Assembly (NCBI GenBank): GCA_900557045.1
Contig: USQY01000014.1
Coordinates: 1 to 36,583, forward strand
Length of the DNA stretch: 36,583 nt
DNA from: an uncultured Clostridium sp.
GTDB taxonomy: Bacteria; Bacillota; Clostridia; TANB77; CAG-508
Reading direction: 5' to 3'
The notes under the pieces are model-generated. The model was not told the origin of the DNA. It saw nothing but the letters and a program-made list of their open reading frames with translations, and searched no databases. The translations under genes were made by a program, and so were the position numbers. Positions 26,201 through 34,349 of the stretch are shown here, one piece after another (position 1 is the first letter of the stretch; every line of letters starts with the position of its first letter).

Positions 26201-29200
26201 AAAAAAGATGAAACTGAAACAGAAGTTAGAGAACCTGTAGAATATGAAAGTGTAATAACAAGTTATACAGAGAAATTAAAACCAGGTTATGAGTTTGAAA
26301 GAGCTGAAAATTTACCACTAACAATTGGTGCAACTGAAGAAGAAAATGTTATAAAAGTATATTATAAATTAAAAGAATATACAATATCTTATGATTTGCA
26401 AGATGGTAATTTAATAGAAGGTGAAACAAATACAACAACATATAATTTAAAAACTGCAGATATATTTGTAAATAATCCAATAAAAGATAGATATTTATTT
26501 AAAGGTTGGACAGGTGGTGTTGTTGATGATAGTGGTGAGTTAATTACAAATCCAACAGAAGAACAAACAGGTGCAACAGGAAATATTCAAACACCAACGA
26601 AGAACTTAAAAATAGGAATAGGTAGTATAGGAAATAGAAAATATACAGCAAATTGGGAAGAAAGAGCATATGAAGTTATTGTGCATCACTATTTACAAGG
26701 AACAGGACCAAAATTTAGTAATCTACCAGTAGTTTTAGCAGAAGATGAAATATTTACAACAAAAACTTTAGGACAAAATTATGAAACAGATGATTTAATA
26801 CCAACATATGACGAAAATGGAAATATTATAGAAACAGATGAAAGAAATTATTTAGATGGAAAAGAATTCTATGTTGTAGAAAATTCTGGAAATACTACAG
26901 GCGTATATACAACAGAAACAATAGAGGTAACATATTATTATCAGTATTATCCAGTTGTAAAAATTGTTTCATCACCAGTAGAAAGTTTGAATGGAAGTAA
27001 ATATGTAACAATTAATGAGGCACTACAAGCTCTTGAGAATGCAGGACAAACAGTTGAAAATGAAGTAAGTAAATTAGAAATTTTAAGAGATGTTAAAGAT
27101 GAGAGCATAGGTATAGAAAACAAAAATATAGAAATAGATTTAGCTGGGTATTATATAAATTCCAAATCAGAAATATTACCAACGGTAAAATTAGATAATT
27201 CTAAATGTACAGTGGTAGATAATAGTGAAATACAAACAGGAAAGATGGTAAGTGAAAATAATACAACAATATACATTAAAACAAATTCAGAATTTACATT
27301 AGGGGAGGAATCAAAGCCAGTAAAACGAACACCAGAAATTATAGGTAAAACAAAAGGAATAGAAAAAGAAATAATAGATAATAAACAAGGTGTATTTAAC
27401 TTTTTTGATGGAAAAATAACAGCAAAAACAGCAATAGAGGGTAATACAGATGTAACACCAATTTTATATAGTTCAACTGTAACTGTAGATTCAGATAATA
27501 ATCAAGTTGCAACACTTGGAGTAGTTTCAAATGTAGAAGCAAGAATTGGTAGAAAAACATATATGTATATTGAAGATGCTATAAAAGATGCAAATACAAT
27601 AATAGGAGAAGATGGCAGTCAAGTAGAAATTACAGTTGTAAAAGATATAACGAAAACAGAAAGAATAGTAATAGATCAAAATAAAAATATTAAAATTGAT
27701 TTGAATGGAAAAGCTATAACTACAACTGGAAGTGACTATGTTTTTGAGAACAATGGAAAATTAGAAGTAGTTGATAGTAAATCAGATGATAATAGTAATT
27801 TTCATATAGAAGCCGAAGATACTAATATAGTAAAAGGAGATGTTTCTAATGGAAAGGTTGGACATACTGGAAATAATTATGATTATGATTTTAATTTTAC
27901 ATTTAATTCAGAAGAGAAAAAATATGAATTAGTTGTGAAAGGTACATACATGAATAGAGATTCAGACATATTTATTGATGGAATACAAATTATGAATTTT
28001 AAAAATTCAGGTATTTCAGGTAATGGATATGCTAGTGTAGTTATCAAACTAGGAGAATTAACAGAAGGTGAACATACAATAAGAGTATATAAATCATCAA
28101 CAGCATTTGCACCATTTATAGATTGTTTTGATATATATCCTGCTAAAGGTACAATAACAAGTACTACACATAGTACAATTTTGAATAATACTGATGGAGA
28201 ATTTACATTAACAAGTGGTAATGTAAAAATTGAATCAAAGGGTACATCTTCAGCATATAAAGATGCTATTACAAATTATGGAAAAGTGATAATAAATGGA
28301 GGAGAAGCTTCAGGTAACAAAGATTATACTAATGTAATTAGAAATAAAGAAAGTTCATTATTAACTATTAATGGTGGTAATGTGGTAGCATCAGAAGATG
28401 GTATACAATTATCTGATAACAGTAAATTGATTATGACAGGTGGAACTTGTAGTGGTGATGATACTATAATAGATGAGTCTGCAGCTGAAACTTCTATTGA
28501 AATAACAGGTGGTACTGTAAAAGGTGAACCTGGAATACAAGTAAGAACTGCTACTAATGTTGTTTTAGAAAATACAAATTTAGTTTCAACTTATGATTCG
28601 TATGATTGTTCTGCTGTATATAATAAGAATGAAAACTCAGTAATACAAATGAATAATTGTAATATAAGTGGTTATTATGGAGTGTGTTCATATGTTGGTT
28701 TAGATATTAATAATATATCAGATACACAAGCTTATGTTATTAATAAATGTACATTTGATTGCTCACATTATACGATGTATTTAGATTGTTCTGGGTCAAA
28801 TAAAAAAAGTAGAAATGCAATAGTTAATAACAGTGAAATTAATGGTGGTATACATGTTACACAGGGTAAAATAAATATAAATGATACCAAAATAGATGTA
28901 ACAAAAGGAATTATAAGTACTATGGGTTACGAAAAGGCTAATGCTGAAATTAATATAAAAAATTGTGAATTAATTGGACAAACAGAAATAAATCAATACA
29001 GTACTGCTAATTTTGAAAATACAAATATTACAAATACATCTAGTGCGATAGTTGTAAATAAAGGTATTGCTAATTTAGATAAGGGAACAACAGTAACAAC
29101 AACAAAAGGAAATCCAATAAACAATAAAATTGGAAGCACAGTAAATGTGTATGTTGCAACATTAACAAGTAATTCAACAGATTGGGGAATATATAATGAA

Positions 29201-32200
29201 GGTACTGTAAATTTAGGAAAGAATGATGATAATATTAAAACAGATTCTCCAACAATAATAGCTTCAAATGGAATTAAGAATATAACTGGAACATTAAATT
29301 TCTATGATGGAAAGATAAAATCAGACAAAGAGTGTACAATTCAGGGAGCGGTAAGTAGTGTTTCAGAAAATACAGAAGTACTTATAAATTATGAAATAGA
29401 AGATGGAATACAAAGAGAAATTGCAACAGTTGGAATACCTCAAGAACCAGTTGCTAAAATAGGTGAAAATACATATACAACATTGGAAAATGCAATACAA
29501 GCTGTATCAGATGATACAGAAAATGCTACAACAATAGAATTATTGAAAGATATATACCCTATAAAAACAATTACAATATCAGAAAATAAGAATATAAAAT
29601 TAGATTGTAAATCATTTACAATAAGAAGTTTATTTAAAGATGTATTGTTTGAAAACAATGGAAAACTTGAAATTATAAGTGATAAAGATAAAGATGATAC
29701 TTGTACAACAACAGCCCGAATATTTACATATGCTAATTCAAGTTTAATAAACAACAAAAAAGATATGAGTATTGGAAAATTGGATTTGAACTATTATGTA
29801 GATGGAGAAACATATTCAAATATTAGTAAATATCAAAAAGCTATAATTAATACAGGAAATTTAAGTATAAATGGAACCAATATAAGTTCAGGAGATTACG
29901 AATATTTATCTTTAATAAGTAATGAGGAAAATGGAAAATTAGTAGTAAATGGTGGTAATATAAAGGCAAATAGCATCTGGACAACCGGAATTTATAATAC
30001 TTCAACCAGAAGCGATAATGATCAGGCTATTATTATAGAAAGTGGAGATATATGTGCAGGTAAAGGAATATATAATGTATCAACAGGTAATATAATAATA
30101 AATGATGGTACTATAAAAAGTACTACTAATTATGGTGGACGTAGCATATATAATTCTAGTACAAGCAAAGTAATTATTAATAATGGAACAATAAAGAATT
30201 ATAGTCCATTAGAATTTAAAGATGGAGAATTAATTATTAACAATGGAACAGTTTGCTCTGTTATTGACTTATATAATTCTGCATATTTAGAAGTAAATGG
30301 TGGAGAAATACAAAGTGGCGGAAGCAGTGCAATAGACATAAATGATGAAAACAGTTCAGCTAAAATTAAAGGAGGAATTATCAAAAATACCTCGTATTCT
30401 ACAATAAAAAATAAAGGTAATTTAGAAATTGAAGGAGGAATAATTCAAAATACTAATAATAGTGTGAATTATGGAACAGCAATAGAAAATAGTAAAACTG
30501 CAACAATTTCTGGAGGAACAATAACAGGTTATAGAGGAATTTTAAATTCTGGAACATTACAAGTTAATAAAGGAAATATAACAGGAACTGGTCAAAATGG
30601 TATTTCATCATCAGGAACATTAACTTTAGGATTAAAAGATGGAAGTGTAGATATAACTACACCATCAATATATGGCAAAACAGTAGGTGTTTATACTGGA
30701 AGTTCAGTATTTAATTTTTATGACGGTATTATTGAGGGTGCAAAAACAAACTCAATATCTGGCACAATATCTGATTTAGAAGAAGGATATGAACCAATAA
30801 GAACTATTAATGAAGAAACATCAAGAGAAACTGTATATTTAGCTATATTACCAATAGCAGAAAATGCATCTACACATAAACAATATAATTTCTTAGATGA
30901 AGCGTTTGAGGAATGTGTAGAAAATAGTGAAGAAGAAATAGTAATATTAAGAAATGCAATTATTTCAGGAACTAAAGATTCTGCAGTAGTTGGAGAAAAT
31001 AAAAATATTAAATTAAATTTAAATGGATATGAACTATCTGCTGGTAATAAAAACACAATTACTGTAAAAGGAAAATTAACAATACAAGGCTCTGAAAGTG
31101 AAGGATTAGGTACAATTGTAAATACAGCACAAGACTTAATTTCTTTAGAAGGAACAGGGGAATTAATAGTTAATTCTGGTAATTTAAAACAAACACACAC
31201 AGAAAATATAATTGTAAATAATGGTACTGGAAATATTACAATAAATGGTGGAAAATTAACATGTTATACTGGCTCAGCAATAATTAATAATGGAACAGAT
31301 GAAACTTCAGGAAACATTATAATAAACGGAGGAACAATAGAATCAATAGTATCTGGTAATTCGATTTCATCTGGAACAGCAATAAATTTAAATAAAGGTA
31401 ATGTTGAAGTAAATAATGCAACAATAACTACAAAAGGTAATGCAATTTTTGTAAATAATGTGAATTCAGAGGTTATTGTAAATTCAGGAACAATAGGAAT
31501 AAATGGATATGGTGTTTATAATAATGTTGAATGTAAAAATATTTATATAAATTCAGGTGAATTAGGAGAAATTTATAATGCTACTAGTGGAAAAATTGTA
31601 ATAGGAAAAATAGATAAAACTATAGAGGCTCCTAAAACAAAAAAAATTACCAATAATTCTACAGGAGAAATTATTATAGAAAATATAAATGTAGATAAAA
31701 GTATACATACTGATGTTATTTCTAATATAGGTGGAGGAATAGTCACATTTAACGATGGTTATATTATGGTTAACAATTATAGATATTGTGCTATTTACAA
31801 TATTAATGGTATAGTAAATATAAATGGTGGAACTATTAATGCTACAGATACATCAGGTGGACATAGTGGTATAGAAAATGGTTATTATGGTAAAGGTGAT
31901 ACAATTCTAAATATTACAGGTGGAAATATTACAGGTACAAGAATTGCAATAAAAAATGGTTATGAAAATGGTATTAGTAGCCAATATAATATTGAATTAA
32001 ACATAACAGGTGGAACAATAATATCTGATAAATCAGATGCAATTGTAAATTATGGTAAGCTAAATCTTGGTACTAAAGATGAAAATGTAAATAATACAGC
32101 AATAAGTATTAAAGGTGCACAATATGGTATTAAAAATGGAAATGTATTTAAATATTATGATGGAATAATAACAGGTGCACAAAATAAGGCAATTTATGGA

Positions 32201-34234
32201 AGAATACAAGATATTGAAAATAATGTGGAGATTTTATATGAAGAAAATACTGATGATAATGGTGTTATTACAGAAAAAGCGGAGTTAGGTAGTGGTGATG
32301 TTGCACAAATAGGAGAAAATAAATATCCAACATTAGCAGAGGCAATAAATATTGGTAATAATACTCCAGAAGAATCAGATGTTACTACAATTAAGTTATT
32401 AAGAAATGTAGGTATAGGTGGTTTGGAATATAATATTTTAGATAGTAAAAATATTGTTCTAGATTTAAATGGAAATAGATTATATCAATACACAGGAATA
32501 ATTAATGAGGGAACATATGAAGTAACAGATACTTCAGCTGAAAAATCTGGTGTAATAGATGTTTCTTATAAAATGCTAGATAATTATGGTACATTTAAAT
32601 TATCAAATGGTAAATTATATTCGAATATTATAGCAAGAGATGAAAATTCTAGAATTCTTATTTATAATGGTAAAAATGGTAATATAAAAATGACTAATGG
32701 TAATATTCAAAGTATAGTAGATATAGGTGGTTATTCTAGAGGGGTTTATACGATATATAATAAATCATTAAATACTATTGAGTTATTAGGAGGAACAATA
32801 CAACTAGAAGGAGCGTATTATGGAGACGATACAACAGAAATGAGAATATTAGAAAATGAAGCGACTATTGTTGATGATAATATACCAACATTTATAATGG
32901 ATGGAACAAATATTAATTGCACCAAAAGCAGTGGAAATAGATATATAATAAATGATTGTACAGAAATGAATATACAAATAAAATCAGGAAAAATAACAGG
33001 ATATTATCATAATGCAATATATAAAAATAGTGATACTGGTAAGTCTAATTTAATAATTACTGGTGGGGAAATTTCTGGAAGAATATATTCTCACAATACA
33101 GATAAGATTATAATAGAAGGTGGAATTTTAGAAAATGTTGAATGTTCTAACATAAATAGTGCACAAATAAAAAATGGAACAATTAATGGAAAATTATCAG
33201 TACGATATAGTAATGAATTAATCATAACAGGTGGAACTATTATAGGAGATTCAGAAGTTATAAAAGGAAAAACTAAAATAGAGAATGGAAAATTAGGAAA
33301 TGTTCATTTTCAAGCTGTTAATGCGATTATAACTGGAGGAGAAATAACAGGTACACTTTATTTGGATGGATCTAGCGGAAAAAGTAATGTACAAATGACA
33401 GGAGGAAAAATAAATAATTCTTCTGGAAATGGTGTAAATATAGTTAGTGGTACATTCACATTAGGAGTAAAAGACTATCCTGTAAGTACAACAGCTCCAA
33501 CTATTACAGCAACTGGATATGGTGTAAATAATCAGTCTGGAACATTTAACTTCTATGATGGTAAAATTATAGGTAATACAAAAGCGATTTATGGAAAAGT
33601 AAATGATAAACCAGACCTGTATACTACTTTGTTTTCAGAAAATGAAACTGTTGCAATATTAGAAGTTGAAGCAACATTTGAGCAAGTAGTAAAAATGAAT
33701 AATGCATATTATGATTCAATACAAGAAGCAATATCAGCAGCAGGAACATCCAAATCTGTAATTACTTTAGAAAAGGATTTAGTTATAACAAGTGGAATAA
33801 CAATTGGTACTAACCAAGATATAACAATAGACTTAAAAGGACATTTAATAGAAGTTCCAACTAGTGATTATGCTATAATAAACAATGGAAAATTAATAAT
33901 AATAGATACAATACTTCCAGATGAAACTACAGTGGTAGAATCAGAAATAAAAAGTTACCTAGGAGCAGGAATATATAATGCTGGCACAGGTGTTTTGACT
34001 ATAGGAATTGAAGATGAAGATGTTAATCAAGAAATGCCTGTAATAATAGGTGCAACATATGGTATAGAAAACCATGGAACATTAAGCATTTTTGATGGAT
34101 GTGTGAAAGGTCAAACTGATTATATTGGTGGAATTCAAACCAAAATTAATGTGCCAAATGGTTATACAATACAAAGTGTAGAAGAAACAATAGGAACTAC
34201 AATATTTAAGTGTTTAAAATTGGTTACTAAATAA
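20291..34234 (+). CDS. Giant modular surface protein: dockerin-like domain, six InlB-type repeat units, six beta-helix modules
   Basis: The 4,647-residue protein starts at an ATG 8 nt after AAGGAG. A membrane span (about 10-30) without a clear cleavage site suggests an N-terminal anchor. A small domain ending in ISVLGDID leads to a dockerin-like region (about 139-200) with SGDGVLNQIEL and ADVNCNGLVDKNAVK. An Ig-like segment follows (about 215-300). Residues 300-2120 alternate MucBP-like strands (YKVEHYKE) with six InlB-B-type repeats marked by GWTGG and GSIGNRKYIANW. Residues about 2225-4647 form six right-handed beta-helix modules. Each opens with IGxxxYxTLxEAI and closes with TLGxxDxxV, YGIxN and FYDGxIxG. 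There is no LPXTG, SLH or other C-terminal sorting signal. The family is known from adhesins and other surface proteins; the ligand is unknown. Confidence 0.9.
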   Translation: MKHKLKQKNLIAIIVILIAIVLVSFIMAIFKGLSTKVSQEIIETLIAENEDNPQSVKYLVTDNCISRVYPETEVKTFVTNFSDGEVVKVYTDKECTKQVTDGFVMSGMYAMFEENNRKFEISVLGDIDEKTSKIGNDDMILSGDGVLNQIELTRDIREAVEDENWRITEDVERKSADVNCNGLVDKNAVKTIIDYIVFGNLNIDEVPIVKKPTIQVVSGNLNVNTIYTSDVVLKINENEENAWRTLYKITGDKNQDYKVCLDDEEVVLDEDGTYKITAYTYGKLGNKSKREYAIITIDKTADYTMEYYFENVDGTFSKSEKETKTVEGIIGETVEFENKLYTDYVLDVDNVLGNLQGTVLEDGSLVLKAYYERKSYTYTFKAGENVEKVIAKHELSQPKEDTIVAITGKWGEKIAINSILKKQIGYEITWKNWVNTQNATDKIGNQETEIIIGKSNKEYECVGNKKIINYVINYELVKGKLSDGISNLEKYNIETESFTLNNPSRLGYIFEGWTGGVVDSNGNVIEDATSVITGNTGNVVTPNTSVIINSGSIGNRKYIANWKPIENTTYVVEHYKETLTSGKFELAETENLGGITDAEVSAKSKTYIGFTYNEDNPNTVKTGVVSADGKLVLKLYYTRNIYNLEITAGDNIASVSAEGIVAEKTSGEQLGDSSGEQSQKLQSTKKSTTTTLKIPYKYEQYIKIDAVLQNLPGYSYTWLQWNSSNLTIINNITDKNKEIIMPAANIQLTATADKVANIYTIEYDLNGGTLPQGVTNASTYTIETDNLSISNLKNGTKLGYNFAGWTGGVVNDNGKIITNPTTAQTGTTGNVTSPTQALIIQKGSIGNRKYIANWEEAIFEYKVEYYYDNVKDEDKTETHTAKYNSIVNTYTDKCITGYELKETPKSITISYNENENIIRVDYIRKSYKLTLQKDDNIDSIIGSGMYKYNESVQINATLKQILGYKITWNGWNSLTPGLIQNKINKSENIIMPAGDIILKATANKQAINYNIQYMLNGGTIDQGKENVSSYTIETSDITLNNPVKQGYVFAGWTGGTEEVNCGTTGNIAEPTENVTIRTGSMGDRVYTANWVGDSKTGYKVKYYKEKLDGTYEVAETVNLEGTTDATVLAVKRTYQGFTFDENNENNILEGTVKADGSLVLNVYYKRNKYILNLVAGENIKSVSFTRPEEIDITSVSGILMDGTEFTNTIPSETKQIQAEFKFGSQVNISAVMENETGYTIIWNTWESNDSEILTNQPLQNALIGIPMQSITLTAKATKTPNVYGYKIEYYYDNEKDESKTEEKTAKFGTVISGYTNNNKMGYELEKIENKPIKITENEINNVMKVYYKQTVFGITYDLNEGTLPVGKTNLGNYNVSTETFTLNNPEKAGYTFLGWTGGVVNNNGEVINNPTTSQTGASGNVTTSTQIVAIEKGSIGNRKYIANWRANTDTEYKVEHYKENLDGTFTKVELDTETLTGTTNEIVTGTPKTYKGFTYDENNKNAVKSGTVKGDGGLILKLYYTRNSYTLTLVVGDNIESVGINTSESSTTQLVKQIKYEQQVDISAILKTEEYYEIKWLKWESDNTSVLNNNNQNAKITMPAENVALTAKASKQGKNYKYTIEYYYNNEIDSSKTETKTARYNTTVDGFNKKDVLGFEFERVEGTPLKITQNEETNKIKVYYKILNYTIKYDLQDGKLPEGKTNIEQYNVKTEDILVNNPKKQGYNFLGWTGGVVNNNGEVINNPTTTQTGTTGNTTSENAQLIIERGSIGNRKYTANWRPCTDTTYKIEHYIEKLDSTEETEVNLKNYTLYKTQGEDGSITGTTGEIVTASPIEILGFTYNAEKSSKTISGTISPDGTLVLQIFYTRNTYRLNLVAGENIEKVINGEDSSVTSIEKTYKYEESVKIGVSLSKITGYTTNWKSWTSSNTELIPNLAMTNTTVKIPAGNVTLTANAKKEKAKFAFTVDYYYDNKKDETETEVREPVEYESVITSYTEKLKPGYEFERAENLPLTIGATEEENVIKVYYKLKEYTISYDLQDGNLIEGETNTTTYNLKTADIFVNNPIKDRYLFKGWTGGVVDDSGELITNPTEEQTGATGNIQTPTKNLKIGIGSIGNRKYTANWEERAYEVIVHHYLQGTGPKFSNLPVVLAEDEIFTTKTLGQNYETDDLIPTYDENGNIIETDERNYLDGKEFYVVENSGNTTGVYTTETIEVTYYYQYYPVVKIVSSPVESLNGSKYVTINEALQALENAGQTVENEVSKLEILRDVKDESIGIENKNIEIDLAGYYINSKSEILPTVKLDNSKCTVVDNSEIQTGKMVSENNTTIYIKTNSEFTLGEESKPVKRTPEIIGKTKGIEKEIIDNKQGVFNFFDGKITAKTAIEGNTDVTPILYSSTVTVDSDNNQVATLGVVSNVEARIGRKTYMYIEDAIKDANTIIGEDGSQVEITVVKDITKTERIVIDQNKNIKIDLNGKAITTTGSDYVFENNGKLEVVDSKSDDNSNFHIEAEDTNIVKGDVSNGKVGHTGNNYDYDFNFTFNSEEKKYELVVKGTYMNRDSDIFIDGIQIMNFKNSGISGNGYASVVIKLGELTEGEHTIRVYKSSTAFAPFIDCFDIYPAKGTITSTTHSTILNNTDGEFTLTSGNVKIESKGTSSAYKDAITNYGKVIINGGEASGNKDYTNVIRNKESSLLTINGGNVVASEDGIQLSDNSKLIMTGGTCSGDDTIIDESAAETSIEITGGTVKGEPGIQVRTATNVVLENTNLVSTYDSYDCSAVYNKNENSVIQMNNCNISGYYGVCSYVGLDINNISDTQAYVINKCTFDCSHYTMYLDCSGSNKKSRNAIVNNSEINGGIHVTQGKININDTKIDVTKGIISTMGYEKANAEINIKNCELIGQTEINQYSTANFENTNITNTSSAIVVNKGIANLDKGTTVTTTKGNPINNKIGSTVNVYVATLTSNSTDWGIYNEGTVNLGKNDDNIKTDSPTIIASNGIKNITGTLNFYDGKIKSDKECTIQGAVSSVSENTEVLINYEIEDGIQREIATVGIPQEPVAKIGENTYTTLENAIQAVSDDTENATTIELLKDIYPIKTITISENKNIKLDCKSFTIRSLFKDVLFENNGKLEIISDKDKDDTCTTTARIFTYANSSLINNKKDMSIGKLDLNYYVDGETYSNISKYQKAIINTGNLSINGTNISSGDYEYLSLISNEENGKLVVNGGNIKANSIWTTGIYNTSTRSDNDQAIIIESGDICAGKGIYNVSTGNIIINDGTIKSTTNYGGRSIYNSSTSKVIINNGTIKNYSPLEFKDGELIINNGTVCSVIDLYNSAYLEVNGGEIQSGGSSAIDINDENSSAKIKGGIIKNTSYSTIKNKGNLEIEGGIIQNTNNSVNYGTAIENSKTATISGGTITGYRGILNSGTLQVNKGNITGTGQNGISSSGTLTLGLKDGSVDITTPSIYGKTVGVYTGSSVFNFYDGIIEGAKTNSISGTISDLEEGYEPIRTINEETSRETVYLAILPIAENASTHKQYNFLDEAFEECVENSEEEIVILRNAIISGTKDSAVVGENKNIKLNLNGYELSAGNKNTITVKGKLTIQGSESEGLGTIVNTAQDLISLEGTGELIVNSGNLKQTHTENIIVNNGTGNITINGGKLTCYTGSAIINNGTDETSGNIIINGGTIESIVSGNSISSGTAINLNKGNVEVNNATITTKGNAIFVNNVNSEVIVNSGTIGINGYGVYNNVECKNIYINSGELGEIYNATSGKIVIGKIDKTIEAPKTKKITNNSTGEIIIENINVDKSIHTDVISNIGGGIVTFNDGYIMVNNYRYCAIYNINGIVNINGGTINATDTSGGHSGIENGYYGKGDTILNITGGNITGTRIAIKNGYENGISSQYNIELNITGGTIISDKSDAIVNYGKLNLGTKDENVNNTAISIKGAQYGIKNGNVFKYYDGIITGAQNKAIYGRIQDIENNVEILYEENTDDNGVITEKAELGSGDVAQIGENKYPTLAEAINIGNNTPEESDVTTIKLLRNVGIGGLEYNILDSKNIVLDLNGNRLYQYTGIINEGTYEVTDTSAEKSGVIDVSYKMLDNYGTFKLSNGKLYSNIIARDENSRILIYNGKNGNIKMTNGNIQSIVDIGGYSRGVYTIYNKSLNTIELLGGTIQLEGAYYGDDTTEMRILENEATIVDDNIPTFIMDGTNINCTKSSGNRYIINDCTEMNIQIKSGKITGYYHNAIYKNSDTGKSNLIITGGEISGRIYSHNTDKIIIEGGILENVECSNINSAQIKNGTINGKLSVRYSNELIITGGTIIGDSEVIKGKTKIENGKLGNVHFQAVNAIITGGEITGTLYLDGSSGKSNVQMTGGKINNSSGNGVNIVSGTFTLGVKDYPVSTTAPTITATGYGVNNQSGTFNFYDGKIIGNTKAIYGKVNDKPDLYTTLFSENETVAILEVEATFEQVVKMNNAYYDSIQEAISAAGTSKSVITLEKDLVITSGITIGTNQDITIDLKGHLIEVPTSDYAIINNGKLIIIDTILPDETTVVESEIKSYLGAGIYNAGTGVLTIGIEDEDVNQEMPVIIGATYGIENHGTLSIFDGCVKGQTDYIGGIQTKINVPNGYTIQSVEETIGTTIFKCLKLVTK
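24463..24526 (+). repeat. 64-nt exact repeat, copy 1, inside the giant gene
   Basis: This stretch, covering the LGWTGGVVNNNGEVINNPTT segment of the fourth InlB-type unit, is identical to 25462-25525. The offset is 999 bp, exactly 333 codons. Confidence 0.85.
25462..25525 (+). repeat. 64-nt exact repeat, copy 2, inside the giant gene
   Basis: The second copy, in the fifth InlB-type unit. Recombination between the copies would remove or duplicate one complete 333-residue unit in frame. Confidence 0.85.
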
Positions 34235-34250
34235 TTAAAAGCAATTAAAA

Positions 34251-34284
34251 TTAGGGGATGCATATATTAAAATGCATCCCCTAA
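34251..34284. terminator. Strong stem-loop after the giant gene
   Basis: A perfect 13-bp stem, TTAGGGGATGCAT (34251-34263) with its complement (34272-34284), and an 8-nt loop. The plus strand continues CTTGACAG with no T run, so termination may be inefficient. A T4 run on the minus strand would suit the opposite direction better. Confidence 0.6.
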
Positions 34285-34285
34285 C

Positions 34286-34314
34286 TTGACAGAACATAGA
34301 AAACAAGGTAAAAT
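34286..34314 (+). promoter_or_regulatory. Promoter of the cyclic-di-AMP phosphodiesterase gene
   Basis: TTGACA (34286-34291) and TAAAAT (34309-34314) are 17 bp apart and begin directly after the preceding stem-loop. The leader would be about 30 nt. Confidence 0.7.
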
Positions 34315-34349
34315 TTAACTATAGTTAAAATAAAAAAGAGGAGATAAAT

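Noticed and set aside
30718..31200. Minus-strand open frame of 160 codons inside the giant gene
   Set aside because: It is a shadow of the strongly repetitive plus-strand coding region, with a composition unlike real proteins and no start signals.
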